DNA of 64,000 nt from Microbulbifer agarilyticus. Lineage in GTDB: Bacteria > Pseudomonadota > Gammaproteobacteria > Pseudomonadales > Cellvibrionaceae. The stretch covers positions 62,001-126,000 of the forward strand of contig NZ_JAHVKO010000005.1 of NCBI RefSeq assembly GCF_019800665.1. The letters are read 5' to 3'. The notes beneath the pieces were generated by a model. That model was not told the DNA's origin. It saw only the letters and a program-made list of their open reading frames with translations, and searched no databases. This document shows, piece by piece, positions 45,349 to 57,570 of the stretch. How positions within the stretch are numbered: the first letter of the stretch is position 1; every line of letters starts with the position of its first letter. Both the position numbers and the translations under genes were made by a program.

Positions 45349-45685
45349 TCTGATGGACTCTACTCGCTAACGTCAGGGTCCACGGCCTAAAGCTAAGGCG
45401 CTGATGCCGGGATTCGTTTCCGGGACCGTACGCGGCCAAGGATGGCCGCGTCCGAGCGCACAGGGATGTGCTTGTAGCGTGTCCCGGAAACGAATCCCGG
45501 CAGCAGCGCCGCCACCTAAGAAGCTACGAAGTAACAAAGTCACCAAACCGGTCACGAGCGAAAAACCTTCATACTCCAGTGTTATAAGCCACCGAACTGT
45601 TTAGAACCCATTCGTCACAAAGCGCCCTTTCCCATTGTGCCGAAATGGGTATAACCTACAGACTGAACCCTCAGACAAAAGGTGC
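45349..45685. other. miaB-phoH intergenic region
   Basis: 337 bp; the left half is repeat copy 5, the right half the phoH leader. Confidence 0.6.
45392..45515 (+). repeat. Double-hairpin repeat element, copy 5 (downstream of miaB)
   Basis: Arms 45397-45426 and 45481-45510 are 30 bp long with one mismatch. Hairpin 1: ACGCGGCC, loop AAGGAT, GGCCGCGT (45430-45451). Hairpin 2: GCAC, loop AGGGAT, GTGC (45458-45471). GGA spacing is 24 nt. Ends GCTAAGG and CGCCAC. The best preserved outer stem of the family. Confidence 0.9.
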
Positions 45686-46768
45686 ATGGAAACCAATTTG
45701 GAAACACAAGCCCTCGCTCACAGCATCACTCTTGAGCCCAACGACGCCCGCCGCCTGGCCAACCTCTGTGGCCAATTTGATCAACACCTGCGCCAGATTG
45801 AACAGCGACTGGATATTGAAATCCGCAATCGCGGCAATCAGTTTGCTTTCTACGGTGACGCCAAGTCCGCACGCGCAGCCGGTGAGATCATCAGCAGCCT
45901 ATATAAGGAAACCGGTGGCAAAGACAGCCTGACACCAGACGAGATCCATCTCGCCCTGCAGCAGTCCGGGGTGGAAGAGCTGATGAACGGTGGTCAGAAG
46001 GCCGCTGAAGGTGAAGGCGACCAAGTAGTCCTGATTCGCACCAAGAAGTGTTCAGTACGCCCGCGCGGGGTTAACCAGCGCAAATACGTGCGTGCGGTGC
46101 AGAGCAACGATATCAACTTCGGTATTGGCCCCGCCGGTACCGGTAAGACCTACTTGGCCGTAGCCTGTGCGGTAGAAGCACTGCTCAAGGACCAGGTAGA
46201 GCGCATCCTGCTGGTACGCCCGGCAGTAGAAGCCGGCGAAAAGCTGGGCTTCCTGCCCGGCGACCTGAGCCAGAAGGTAGACCCCTACCTGCGCCCGCTG
46301 TACGACGCACTCTATGAAATGCTCGGTTTTGAAACCGTCGACAAGCTGATTGAGCGCAACGTGATTGAGGTTGCACCGCTGGCGTATATGCGCGGTCGTA
46401 CCCTGAACAACGCCTTCGTTATTCTCGACGAAAGCCAGAACACCACCCGCGAGCAGATGAAAATGTTCCTGACCCGTATCGGGTTTGGTTCTACCGCGGT
46501 GATCACCGGTGACCCCAGCCAGATCGACCTGCCCCGCGGACAGGCCTCCGGCCTGCGCCACGCGATTGAGGTGCTGGGCAAGGTCAACGGCATCAGCTTC
46601 ACCCATTTCGGTGCCAAAGACGTGGTTCGCCACCCGCTGGTACAGCGCATCGTCGAAGCCTACGACGTGCACGAGGCGGAAGTGGAAGCCGAGCAACAGG
46701 CTGAACGCGCCGCGCGTAAAGCCGCCGCGCTCGAAGCCGCTGGCCGCGCTGGAGAAGATGCGGCCTGA
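45686..46768 (+). CDS. PhoH family ATPase
   Basis: A 360-residue PhoH-like protein of the ybeZ type. Start ATG 45686 ([10 protein letters not shown]) after AAAGGTG. The N-terminal KH-like domain (about residues 15-90) leads to the P-loop [13 protein letters not shown] near residue 154, and [19 protein letters not shown] carries Walker [10 protein letters not shown] is the sensor region. It forms an operon with ybeY, with which it cooperates in rRNA maturation in several bacteria. A charged Ala/Glu tail ends the protein. Confidence 0.92.
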   Translation: METNLETQALAHSITLEPNDARRLANLCGQFDQHLRQIEQRLDIEIRNRGNQFAFYGDAKSARAAGEIISSLYKETGGKDSLTPDEIHLALQQSGVEELMNGGQKAAEGEGDQVVLIRTKKCSVRPRGVNQRKYVRAVQSNDINFGIGPAGTGKTYLAVACAVEALLKDQVERILLVRPAVEAGEKLGFLPGDLSQKVDPYLRPLYDALYEMLGFETVDKLIERNVIEVAPLAYMRGRTLNNAFVILDESQNTTREQMKMFLTRIGFGSTAVITGDPSQIDLPRGQASGLRHAIEVLGKVNGISFTHFGAKDVVRHPLVQRIVEAYDVHEAEVEAEQQAERAARKAAALEAAGRAGEDAA

Positions 46769-46778
46769 GGCCGCGCCC

Positions 46779-47306
46779 ATGAACGCCACCCTATCTGAGA
46801 GCCAGTCGGCCTCGCCCGCGGACATCCACCTGGATGTTCAGCGGGCCACCACACTTACCGCCCTACCCAGCGATGAGGACCTTGCCCTCTGGGCCGCCGC
46901 CGCTGTGGGCACGCACCGCGCTGAAGCTGAGATCTCCCTGCGTATCGTCGATGAAGACGAAAGTCAGGCACTCAACAGCCAGTACCGCGGCAAAGACAAA
47001 CCCACCAATGTGCTCTCGTTTCCGGCCGATATCCCGCCGGAACTCGGCCTGCCCCTGCTGGGCGACTTGGTGATTTGCGCCCAGGTAGTGGCGCGAGAAG
47101 CGGAACAGCAGCACAAAGCGTGTTCGGCCCACTGGGCACACATGGTGGTCCATGGCACACTGCATCTATTGGGTTACGACCATATCGAGGACGATGAAGC
47201 CGAGATCATGGAAAATCTTGAAACCCGGATACTGGCAGGGCTTGGGATCGACGATCCTTACCAGCCAATTGAAGCGCCCACACAGGGCGTACAAATAGAC
47301 AAATGA
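46779..47306 (+). CDS. ybeY: Endoribonuclease YbeY
   Basis: A 175-residue rRNA maturation factor. Zinc motif [15 protein letters not shown] (H3xH5xH) and the family block [16 protein letters not shown]. Start ATG 46779 (MNATLSES) has TGAGG eight bases upstream; ATG 46758, overlapping the phoH end, is the alternative and would add seven residues. Coupled to phoH upstream and corC downstream. Confidence 0.93.
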   Translation: MNATLSESQSASPADIHLDVQRATTLTALPSDEDLALWAAAAVGTHRAEAEISLRIVDEDESQALNSQYRGKDKPTNVLSFPADIPPELGLPLLGDLVICAQVVAREAEQQHKACSAHWAHMVVHGTLHLLGYDHIEDDEAEIMENLETRILAGLGIDDPYQPIEAPTQGVQIDK

Positions 47307-47334
47307 CAAACGGAATCGACGAGTAAAGCGGAGT

Positions 47335-48231
47335 ATGGCCACATCCATGACCACCGACGAACCCCCAAGTAGCTCCTCTTCCAACCGCCCTCGGTCGGGG
47401 GAGAAAAACTGGTTGGAAAAAATACTGGGCGCCTTTTCACAAGAGCCCAAATCCCGTGATGAGCTACTAGAAATCATCAAGGACGCCGCCGAAAACAAGG
47501 TGGTGGACGCCGAGGCATTAACCATCATCGAGGGTGCGCTGGACGTTTCCAGCCAGCAGGTGCGGGAAATCATGATTCCGCGCTCGCAGATGGTGGTCGT
47601 CAGTATCGAAGACTGCCCCAAAGACTTCCTTCCCAAGATCATCGAGTCCGGCCACTCCCGCTTCCCGGTAGTGGGCGAAAGCATCGACGATATCCGCGGT
47701 ATCCTGCTGGCCAAAGACCTGCTGCCGCTGGTATTGAAGGGTGTGGATGAATTCCGTCTGGAAGACCATATCCGCCCCGCCAACATCATCCCCGAAAGTA
47801 AGCGCCTGAATATCCTGCTGAAGGAATTCCGCGAAAACCGCTATCACATGGCTGTCGTTATCGACGAGTACGGTGGTGTCTCGGGCGTGGTGACTATTGA
47901 AGATATCCTCGAAGAAATCGTCGGCGAAATCGAAGACGAGACGGACGAGGAAGAAGAAGATAGCTTCATCCGCAAGGTGAGCGACAACGACTATGTCGTT
48001 AAGGCACTCACTCCCATTGAGGAATTTAACGAGTTCTTCGCCTGTGAATTCAGCGACGAGGAATTTGATACCGTGGGCGGCCTGATCATGCAGTCCTTTG
48101 GCCACCTGCCAGGACGGGATGAAATCACCAAGCTCGGGGATTTCCAGTTCCGTGTCCTTTACGCCGACAACCGGCAGATCCATCTGCTGCGCGTGAGTCG
48201 GTTCGACAAGCCCGCAGAAGAAGATGGCTGA
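47335..48231 (+). CDS. corC: CorC/HlyC family CBS-domain transporter-associated protein
   Basis: A 298-residue protein with two CBS domains (about residues 75-195; ALDVSSQQVREIMIPRSQMVVV starts the first) and a C-terminal CorC_HlyC domain (residues ~215-295, DNDYVVKALTPIEEFNEFF). Ser-rich N-terminus and no membrane helices, so this is the soluble form. In E. coli it is tied to Mg/Co efflux, but the gene stays with lnt and ybeY in many genomes. The stop overlaps the lnt start (TGATG). Confidence 0.93.
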   Translation: MATSMTTDEPPSSSSSNRPRSGEKNWLEKILGAFSQEPKSRDELLEIIKDAAENKVVDAEALTIIEGALDVSSQQVREIMIPRSQMVVVSIEDCPKDFLPKIIESGHSRFPVVGESIDDIRGILLAKDLLPLVLKGVDEFRLEDHIRPANIIPESKRLNILLKEFRENRYHMAVVIDEYGGVSGVVTIEDILEEIVGEIEDETDEEEEDSFIRKVSDNDYVVKALTPIEEFNEFFACEFSDEEFDTVGGLIMQSFGHLPGRDEITKLGDFQFRVLYADNRQIHLLRVSRFDKPAEEDG

Positions 48232-49787
48232 TGCGTAAACCCCTGCCCGCCGTGGCCGCCGCGATTGCCGGCGGCCTGATGACCCTTTCCTTTGCCCCAT
48301 ACAATCTATGGTTGTGCGGCCTGCTGTCACTCGGGCTGTTTGCCTGGCTACTGGCACCGGGCCCCAAGGCGCCAAAGCTCTCGGGCAAAAATACCTTTTG
48401 GTTAGCACTGTGTTACGGGGTGGGCCTGTTTGCCACGGGTGGCTCCTGGGTATACGTATCGATTACCGACTTTGGCAACTCATCGCCACTGCTCGGCGTC
48501 ATTCTTACCGGCGCCTTTGTCGGCATACTGGCGGTGCTGCTGGCACTGCCATTTGTATTGATCTCGCGCTTTCGCAGCAAGCCGATCTCCTTCGCCCTCG
48601 CCTTTGCCGCGCTGTGGTTTTTCAGCGAGTGGTTGCGTACCTGGATGTTTACCGGTTTCCCATGGCTGTTTGCCGGTTACGGGCACATCCACACTTGGCT
48701 GGCGGGCTGGGCACCCATCGTCAGCGTGTACGGTATCGGCCTGTTGCTGGCGTTTACCGCGGCGGTAATGGCTCTCTTTGCGCGCCGTACCTTCGAATCG
48801 TGGAAGTCCCCCAGCGCCATAGCACTCGCCGCCGTCGCACTGCTGGCCTGGCCTCTGGGCTTGCTGCTGAACAATATTCAATGGACCGAAGCCAGTGATG
48901 ACACCCGCACCATCGGCTTGGTACAGGCGAACATTCCACAGGAAAAAAAGTGGCTCCCCGAGTTTCGCGGCGAGACCATTCGGCGCTACCAGAGCGCCAC
49001 TCAGGATCTCCACTCCCAGGGTGTCGATGTCATTATCTGGCCGGAAGCAGCACTCCCCCTGCTCTACCATCAAGCGCCCAACCTGATTGAAGCACTGCAA
49101 GACAACGCTCTGAATACGCAAAAGGATCTGATCACTGGCATCCTCTACGATACCGAGCGCGACCATCGTCGTGTGATACACAATTCTGCGGCGGTCTTTG
49201 GCAGTGAGCAGCAGCTTTACCACAAGCGCCATCTCGTGCCCTTCGGTGAATATGTGCCGTTAGAAGACTGGATTCGCGGCACCATCGAATTCTTCAACCT
49301 GCCCACCTCCTTTATTCGCCCCGGGCCGGAAGGTCAGCAGCCACTGACAGCCGGCGGCCTGAGCTGGGCGCCGCTCATTTGCTATGAGATTGTCTACCCA
49401 CAGCTGGTCGCGGAAAGTAGCGGCGATGCACAGGTGCTACTGACGCTGAGTAATGATGCCTGGTTTGGGGACTCCATCGGCCCGCTGCAACATATGCAGA
49501 TGGCCCAAATGCGCGCACTGGAAACCCGGCGCTACCTGGTACGCGGTACCAATACCGGCGTCACCGCTATTGTTTCTCCGGATGGTGTTATCACCGAGCA
49601 ACTGCCGCAGTTCGAGCAGGCCACACTGGTTGGGCAGGTACAGGCGCGCAGCGGACTGACCCCGTTTATGGTGATTGGCATTTGGGGGCTGGTGGCACTC
49701 GCGACCCTGATGCTGCTCGCTGCCGTCATCCTGCAAAAGCGCCCGGAGACAATCACGGACGGTGCGCTAACGGGAGCCCCCGACTAA
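48231..49787 (+). CDS. lnt: Apolipoprotein N-acyltransferase
   Basis: A 518-residue enzyme that adds the third acyl chain to the N-terminal Cys of lipoproteins. Eight membrane segments (six to seven in residues 1-215, one at the C-terminus) flank the nitrilase-fold domain. Catalytic residues are Glu in WPEAALPLL, Lys in LYHKRHLVPFGEYVP and Cys in PLICYEIVYP. Last gene of phoH-ybeY-corC-lnt. Confidence 0.95.
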   Translation: MRKPLPAVAAAIAGGLMTLSFAPYNLWLCGLLSLGLFAWLLAPGPKAPKLSGKNTFWLALCYGVGLFATGGSWVYVSITDFGNSSPLLGVILTGAFVGILAVLLALPFVLISRFRSKPISFALAFAALWFFSEWLRTWMFTGFPWLFAGYGHIHTWLAGWAPIVSVYGIGLLLAFTAAVMALFARRTFESWKSPSAIALAAVALLAWPLGLLLNNIQWTEASDDTRTIGLVQANIPQEKKWLPEFRGETIRRYQSATQDLHSQGVDVIIWPEAALPLLYHQAPNLIEALQDNALNTQKDLITGILYDTERDHRRVIHNSAAVFGSEQQLYHKRHLVPFGEYVPLEDWIRGTIEFFNLPTSFIRPGPEGQQPLTAGGLSWAPLICYEIVYPQLVAESSGDAQVLLTLSNDAWFGDSIGPLQHMQMAQMRALETRRYLVRGTNTGVTAIVSPDGVITEQLPQFEQATLVGQVQARSGLTPFMVIGIWGLVALATLMLLAAVILQKRPETITDGALTGAPD

Positions 49788-49807
49788 GGCCTTTTGGAAA
49801 GGCCTTT
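49786..49807 (+). terminator. Candidate terminator after lnt
   Basis: AAGGCCTTT, loop TGG, AAAGGCCTTT. Nine-bp stem with a short T tract, starting in the lnt stop codon. Confidence 0.6.
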
Positions 49808-50183
49808 CTGGTACAAGCGTTTCTAATAGAAAAATCCGGGCGGCTGTTACCCCGCTTTGCCGTCCGGTTTCACCCAGCGCGCACCAATTTTTTTCACATT
49901 TCATCGCAAGCGCCCTTGCGGCTGCTATTATCGTGAGATATTTGCCCGGCAGCGGATAAACCTGCGTGAAGGATTATCCGGCGCGTTACCGCAACGCAAA
50001 CGCCCCCTCCCATCAGCCGGCGCAACTTGTGCAGACAGGAACGTCTGTCCCGAACAAGCCGAACGCGTTTTTACGGCGTACATTTGGGAACAAGTGGTTT
50101 AATTTAAACCGCACTCTTCCACATTCGATGCAGCGCCAACCGGGTTGCAGTGGCGGAAAGCGTGCGGCATGGATGCCAGATTT
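49808..50183. other. lnt-epimerase intergenic region
   Basis: 376 bp. A hairpin at 49953-49980 pairs CGGATAA with TTATCCG around a 14-base loop that contains AAGGA. No gene supported. Confidence 0.45.
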
Positions 50184-51116
50184 ATGCATTGCTTAATCAC
50201 CGGCGGCACCGGATTGATCGGCCGCCAATTCTGTTCAAAATGGCTGGAGCGGGGAAATAGCCTGACCGTACTCAGCCGCTCGCCAGAGAAAGTCCGCCGG
50301 CTTTGTGGCGAGTCCGCTACCGCGGTCAACGACCTCGGTCAGATAGATCGGCCCGTCGACATCGTGGTTAACCTTGCCGGAGAAACCATTTCCAAACGCT
50401 GGAGCGAGGCGCGCAAGGCAGAAATTCGGCGTTCGCGCATCGAAACCACCAACGATCTTGTGCGCTGGATACTCGCGCAACCACAGCGACCCAAATACGT
50501 CCTGTCTGGCTCTGCCGTGGGCTTCTATGGAGACCGGGGCGGTGACCTGCTCAAGGAAACCAGCGGGCCCGGAGGCGGATTTGCGGCGCAACTGTGCCGG
50601 GACTGGGAAGCCGCCACCCTACCTCTGCAACAGGCCGGCATCTGTGTCGGCATCATGCGCACTTCCATCGTCTTGTCGCCGGACGGCGGTGCCCTCAAGG
50701 AAATGCTCCCGGCCTTCAAGGCAGGGCTGGGTGGCCCAATGGGCTCTGGCGAACAGTGGATGAGCTGGATTCACGAGGCGGATATTGTCGGCCTGATTCT
50801 GCACGCCATCGACCGCCATCTGTGCGTCCCTTTCAACGCCTGCGCCCCGGAACCGGTGACCAACAGCAGCTTCTCGCGCCTGCTGGCGAAACAGCTGCAC
50901 CGACCCTGCCTGCTCCGTACACCAGAGTGGCTACTCAAAATATTGTTTGGGGAAATGGCGGAGGAATTACTGCTGGCCAGCCAGCGTATGGAGCCCCGCA
51001 CGGCACTGGATAGCGGGTACAGCTTTCAGTACCCGACACTGGAAAAGGCGCTAGCCGATCTGCTTGCCCCGCAAGGGGGAGCGGGCAATACCCACGTATC
51101 ACCCAGAGGACACTAG
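50184..51116 (+). CDS. TIGR01777/YfcH family nucleotide-sugar epimerase-like protein
   Basis: A 310-residue extended short-chain dehydrogenase. LITGGTGLIGRQF is the NAD(P)-binding loop at the N-terminus. The family-specific GETISKRWSEARKAEIRRSRIETT and SGSAVGFYGDRGG follow, and the C-terminal DUF1731 region ends in ALDSGYSFQYPTLEKALADLL. ATG 50184 aligns exactly with E. coli YfcH; ATG 50169, five codons upstream, has the better ribosome-binding sequence (GGAAAG). Substrate unknown. Confidence 0.88.
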   Translation: MHCLITGGTGLIGRQFCSKWLERGNSLTVLSRSPEKVRRLCGESATAVNDLGQIDRPVDIVVNLAGETISKRWSEARKAEIRRSRIETTNDLVRWILAQPQRPKYVLSGSAVGFYGDRGGDLLKETSGPGGGFAAQLCRDWEAATLPLQQAGICVGIMRTSIVLSPDGGALKEMLPAFKAGLGGPMGSGEQWMSWIHEADIVGLILHAIDRHLCVPFNACAPEPVTNSSFSRLLAKQLHRPCLLRTPEWLLKILFGEMAEELLLASQRMEPRTALDSGYSFQYPTLEKALADLLAPQGGAGNTHVSPRGH

Positions 51117-51228
51117 CGCGGCGTCGGCGGTTCTACTGCCAGTAACCTACCTGTTACTTACTGCCAACAACTCGCCGACAGACGCTATTCAGGCCCGCAA
51201 GACCTATCAGATTTGCAGTGGGTGGAGA

Positions 51229-51645
51229 TTACGCTGCCGCGTTACTGCGCGTCAGCACCTCTTCCAGGTAATTGCGCGCGGCCTCCGAAGTCACCGGGTC
51301 GGCCTTGCACTCCATTGGTGCAGACCCAACCCACTGGGCGTGCCAGCGGAACCAGTTGTGCGCTTCTGCAGCGGCATCAATACCGTCGGAGCTTTCAGCA
51401 CCCTCTGCACCATCTTGGCGCAGCTCGACAAAGTCGGTCTGCTCCGGGTCCAGCTTGAACTCACGGACGATCTGGCCGACAAAGGTCTCGAAATTTTTAC
51501 TGAATTTGGCGCCACTTTCCGCACCGGCGGACAGCATCACCAGGTGCCGGCTGCCGCGGCGAGCCAGCTTGAACCCGACCCAGACGGGGCGATTTAGACG
51601 ATTGTGTAGCTGAATGGGTGAAAACGACGCGGGAAACTCCGACAT
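51229..51645 (-). CDS. Hypothetical protein
   Basis: A 138-residue soluble protein, not recognised. The start at 51645 is preceded by AGAGG. No signal peptide or membrane helix. Conserved-looking elements include HNRLNRPVWVGFKLARRGSRHLVMLSAG at the N-terminus and ARNYLEEVLTR at the C-terminus. An acidic middle (PEQTDFVELRQDGAEGAESSD) suggests a small alpha/beta fold with a flexible linker. Standalone, convergent with the epimerase gene. Confidence 0.6.
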   Translation of the reverse strand: MSEFPASFSPIQLHNRLNRPVWVGFKLARRGSRHLVMLSAGAESGAKFSKNFETFVGQIVREFKLDPEQTDFVELRQDGAEGAESSDGIDAAAEAHNWFRWHAQWVGSAPMECKADPVTSEAARNYLEEVLTRSNAAA

Positions 51646-51811
51646 CAGTACGTACCTCTATATTTTTTGTTGTTATTCGCTAGGTCGCCCTGCAAAACGC
51701 CTGCCGTGATTCGGCCTGAATCCGCGGCAGTCAGCAATGGGGCTAGCCATACTAGTTTTATCCGAAACTAACGGCAACCACCGGACACCTACAACACAGC
51801 GACAAAAACAC

Positions 51812-52594
51812 TCAACACTGGCGGCGCGCGGGCAATGCGCGCCACCGATACCACTGCATACCCAATAGCTCGCGCCAATAGACCTGAGTCCGTATCAAGG
51901 CGCCAGCACTGGGCAACCAGCGCAACAAGCCACTCTCCCCCCTAGGCACCAATTCACCGGGGCCACCTACCGCCAGGGGCCGTACCTGCAGCCCGGCCCG
52001 GGCGAAAACGTCCGCTGCGCGGGGTATATGCCACCAGTGGGTAACCAGGAGTACATTTTCGACCCCCGCATCGTGCAGAAGTGCCGCGGAATTGGCAGCA
52101 TTTTCCGCGGTAGTGCGACTGCAATTCTCGCGCCAAGTCACATTACGACCAAACAGATCCTCGAGGGCAGAGGCCATCAGGGCTGACTCCGGCTGCTTTT
52201 CCCCCGCAAATACACGCCCGCCGGAAACCAGAATCGGCATCCCTTCCGGCGCTTCCTGCACAGCCCAGGCCACCCGTTCCAGACTCGCCGCAGACAACCG
52301 CTCGCGCCCCTGCTCCTCGTCCCGGTAGCGACCACCACCCAGAATCACCACGGCCGCAGGCTCCACCTCCGGTGCAGTCGGCTGCTGATTCACCAGGCGC
52401 TGTCCAAGCCATTGGGCAAACGCCGGGGTCGCACAGATCCACAATGAGACAAAGCACAGAACCGCGAGCGGCACAGACAATTTGGCGAGCGGGGAGCCCG
52501 CGGGGAAAAACCAGAATGCGAGAGCCATCAGCATCCCAACCAGGGGAGCAAATGGCGGCATGGCGAGAGTGGTGAGTGCGGTTTGCAGTTCCAT
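51812..52594 (-). CDS. YdcF/ElyC family protein (DUF218)
   Basis: A 260-residue membrane-associated protein. Start ATG 52594 (MELQTALTTLAMPP); a much longer open frame upstream lacks family similarity. Two N-terminal membrane helices, then the DUF218 domain: AAVVILGGGRYRDE, MPILVSGGRVFAGE, ENCSRTTAENAANSAALLHDAG and LLVTHWWHIPRAADVF. ElyC-type members take part in envelope and undecaprenyl-phosphate homeostasis; the fold resembles nucleotide-binding proteins. Downstream of the zinc-ribbon gene by 49 bases and possibly cotranscribed. Confidence 0.88.
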   Translation of the reverse strand: MELQTALTTLAMPPFAPLVGMLMALAFWFFPAGSPLAKLSVPLAVLCFVSLWICATPAFAQWLGQRLVNQQPTAPEVEPAAVVILGGGRYRDEEQGRERLSAASLERVAWAVQEAPEGMPILVSGGRVFAGEKQPESALMASALEDLFGRNVTWRENCSRTTAENAANSAALLHDAGVENVLLVTHWWHIPRAADVFARAGLQVRPLAVGGPGELVPRGESGLLRWLPSAGALIRTQVYWRELLGMQWYRWRALPARRQC

Positions 52595-52643
52595 TTTCAG
52601 CGTGATCGGTCGTCCTTGTTCGCTCAGGGCCCGGAGAATACGG

Positions 52644-53135
52644 CTATTCGGCCTCGCTCGCACCCTCTGACGGTTGTCCGGGCAGTACCTGGCGGAAGCA
52701 CCCGTAGCCACAGCGGTGGCAGGGCGTGATCTCCGAGCTCGCAGGAGGCAGAGCCCGATAGCCGCAGCCGAGGCACTGCAAAGCCTCGCCCTCCCCGGCG
52801 TCCTCCCCCGCCAGCGCCCAGGCCTCTCCGCGCTTGATACAGCGCATAATCGCCGGCCACACGGTCTTGGTGGGGTCTGCGGCATCCAACAGCCAGTCCC
52901 CAACCCGCTCTTCCTGGGTGATCAGCTCATCGCCCAGGTCGCGCAGGTAGTCATCGGCACGGTGTACATCATCCTTGAGCCAGGCATTCAGAAAGGCCGC
53001 CTTGCGCGCGGTGAACTGCTCGACATCCAGCTCCTCACCCACCAACTTTTCCAGTTCACGCCTGGCCTCGGTGGAAAGCTTGCCTTCCTGGTCCGGCAGA
53101 TCGGGATTCGCAGCCTCTTTAGGTTCCTTACTCAC
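52644..53135 (-). CDS. YbeL-type zinc ribbon protein (DUF1451)
   Basis: A 163-residue protein; GTG start after AGGAGGG. The N-terminal two thirds is a charged helical region (KLSTEARRELEKLVGEELDVEQFTARK, VGDWLLDAADPT). The C-terminal zinc ribbon is CLGCGYRALPPASSEITPCHRCGYG. Adjacent and divergent to leuS, as in E. coli, where ybeL neighbours leuS. Function unknown. Confidence 0.82.
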   Translation of the reverse strand: MSKEPKEAANPDLPDQEGKLSTEARRELEKLVGEELDVEQFTARKAAFLNAWLKDDVHRADDYLRDLGDELITQEERVGDWLLDAADPTKTVWPAIMRCIKRGEAWALAGEDAGEGEALQCLGCGYRALPPASSEITPCHRCGYGCFRQVLPGQPSEGASEAE

Positions 53136-53201
53136 CCTATCCCTCCTATAATTCGCCGTTTTCCGGCCGGCCTTAGTGTCACGGCCAGAATCGCCAAATA
53201 G

Positions 53202-55832
<2,631 letters not shown>

Positions 55833-55865
55833 CTCGACTATTTCTACAAATTAAAAGAGCCCAAC

Positions 55866-56000
55866 GCGAAGGGCGGGCGCCGGGTACGGGTTTTCAGGAG
55901 CGTCGCAAACAGGAAGTTTGCGCCGCAACGCCCAGGGATGGGTTCACAGGGGGGCGCCTAGTCTGGTCCTGAAAACTTTTTCCCGGTGCTGGGCCGCCAC
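55866..56000 (+). repeat. Double-hairpin repeat element, copy 6 (between leuS and lptE)
   Basis: Arms 55871-55901 and 55965-55995: 22 Watson-Crick and four G-U pairs in 31 positions. Hairpin 1: CGCAAAC, loop AGGAA, GTTTGCG. Hairpin 2: CCC, loop AGGGAT, GGG, then TTCACAGGGGGGCGCC. GGA spacing is 24 nt. 5' GCGAAGG, 3' CGCCAC. Ends 30 bp before the lptE start. Confidence 0.88.
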
Positions 56001-56030
56001 GAAACCAGAACAAGAACTCAACGGACAAAG

Positions 56031-56564
56031 ATGAAAAGCACACTGCTCCGCACTATTACAATAATTCTGGCCATCACTATTTCAGCCTGTGGCTGGCACC
56101 TCCGCGGCGCACCGAAAAACTTCCCTCCGGGCAGCAAGCTCTACATCACCACCCAAGACCCAAGAAGCGAACTGGCCGACAGCATCACCCGCCTGCTGCA
56201 AACCAGCGGCCTACCGCTGGCAGAGGAGCCCAGTGAAGCCGACTACACGCTCACCATCCACCAGGAAACCGAAACCAAACGTACCGTTTCTGTGGATGCC
56301 AAGGGCCGCGCCTCCGAATACGAACTGATTACCAGCGCCGAGTATAGCGTGCAGGACAACAACACCGGCCGCGACCTACTCACCCAGGCCAAAGCCGACG
56401 TCTACCGCACACTGGAATGGGACGACAACGAAGTCGTCAGTAAAGGCGAAGAAGAGCGCCTGCAGCGCGAAGAAATGCGCCGCGAACTGATCGGCCGCAT
56501 CATCGACCGCCTGCGCCGCATCGACATCCGCACCCCGATCACCGACAACCCGGCGCAGCCCTGA
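56031..56564 (+). CDS. lptE: LPS-assembly lipoprotein LptE
   Basis: A 177-residue outer-membrane lipoprotein that plugs the LptD barrel and helps insert LPS. Start ATG 56031 (MKSTLLRTITII) gives a signal with lipobox ISAC and the conserved CGWHLRG. The remainder follows the family fold (STSEADYTLTI-like strand EADYTLTIHQ; DVYRTLEWDDNEVVSKGEEERLQREEMRRELIGRIIDRLRRI). Located between leuS and holA, its conserved place; holA begins two bases after its stop. Confidence 0.92.
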   Translation: MKSTLLRTITIILAITISACGWHLRGAPKNFPPGSKLYITTQDPRSELADSITRLLQTSGLPLAEEPSEADYTLTIHQETETKRTVSVDAKGRASEYELITSAEYSVQDNNTGRDLLTQAKADVYRTLEWDDNEVVSKGEEERLQREEMRRELIGRIIDRLRRIDIRTPITDNPAQP

Positions 56565-56565
56565 T

Positions 56566-57570
56566 ATGCCGCGCATCAACCCTCGCCAGCTCAAGCAAAA
56601 CCTGCGACAGGGCCTCTACCCCATATACGTGGTTACCGGCGACGAACCGCTGCTGGTGCAGGAATGCTGCGACAGCATCCGCGAGGCAGCACGCAAGCAA
56701 GGGTTTAACGAACGCGACCTATTGCACGGCGAGCACAATTTCGATTGGGGCCAGCTACTCTCCGCCGCCGGCAGCATGTCACTGTTTGCCGACAAGAAAG
56801 TCATCGAGCTGCGCCTGCCCGGCGGCAAGCCCGGTGACAAAGGCAGTAAAGCCCTACAGGAATTTGCCGCAACCGCCAATGATGACACCCTGCTATTACT
56901 GGTGTTGCCGCGACTGGACCGCTCCCAGCTCAACAGCAAATGGGTCAAAGCTCTCGAGGCCAAGGGTGTACTGATGCAGGTCTGGCCCGTGGAGGCCGCA
57001 GAAATGCCCCGCTGGATTCACCAGCGCCTGCGGGCCGCGGGGCTGGATGCCGAGCCAGAAGCAATTCAGATTCTGTCCGAACGGGTCGAAGGTAATTTGC
57101 TGGCCGCCAGCCAGGAAATCGAAAAACTGAAACTGCTGGTACAGGACTCTGTGGTTACCGCAGAAATCATGAACAACGCCGTGGCCAGCTCCGCCCGTTA
57201 CGACGTGTTTGGCCTGATCGACAAGGCGCTGGCCGGCGACGCCGCCGGTGCCGTCCGAACTCTACAGGGGCTGCGCGCCGAAGGCGTCGAAGCGCCCATC
57301 GTTCTGTGGGCCATCGCCCGGGAAATTCGCACCCTGCTAGAAACCCAGCAGAAGCTCTCTGAGGGCCAGCCGATCAGCCGCCTGGTGCGTATCCAGAAAC
57401 GTCAGTCGCTTATCCAGGCCGCCTGCCAACGCCTACGACCCCGCCATCTGGAAAACTTCCTGATGCGCGCTCGCGCTGTGGATAACGCCATCAAAGGTGG
57501 TAAGGAAATGGACCCCTGGGCCGGCCTGCTGGAGCTTACCCTAAACCTGTCCGGCAAGCGCAGTATCTAA
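56566..57570 (+). CDS. holA: DNA polymerase III subunit delta
   Basis: A 334-residue clamp-loader delta subunit, which opens the beta clamp. N-terminal INPRQLKQNLRQGLYPIYVVTGDEPLLVQE is the signature of the delta N-domain. The mid region (WIHQRLRAAGLDAEPEAIQILSERVEGNLLAASQEIEKL) and the C-terminal collar domain (LVRIQKRQSLIQAACQRLRPRHLENFLMRARAVDNAIKG) are all present. Starts two bases after the lptE stop. Confidence 0.93.
   Translation: MPRINPRQLKQNLRQGLYPIYVVTGDEPLLVQECCDSIREAARKQGFNERDLLHGEHNFDWGQLLSAAGSMSLFADKKVIELRLPGGKPGDKGSKALQEFAATANDDTLLLLVLPRLDRSQLNSKWVKALEAKGVLMQVWPVEAAEMPRWIHQRLRAAGLDAEPEAIQILSERVEGNLLAASQEIEKLKLLVQDSVVTAEIMNNAVASSARYDVFGLIDKALAGDAAGAVRTLQGLRAEGVEAPIVLWAIAREIRTLLETQQKLSEGQPISRLVRIQKRQSLIQAACQRLRPRHLENFLMRARAVDNAIKGGKEMDPWAGLLELTLNLSGKRSI

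Noticed and set aside
45373-45604. Open frames on both strands in repeat copy 5
   Set aside because: Arise from the palindromic arms.
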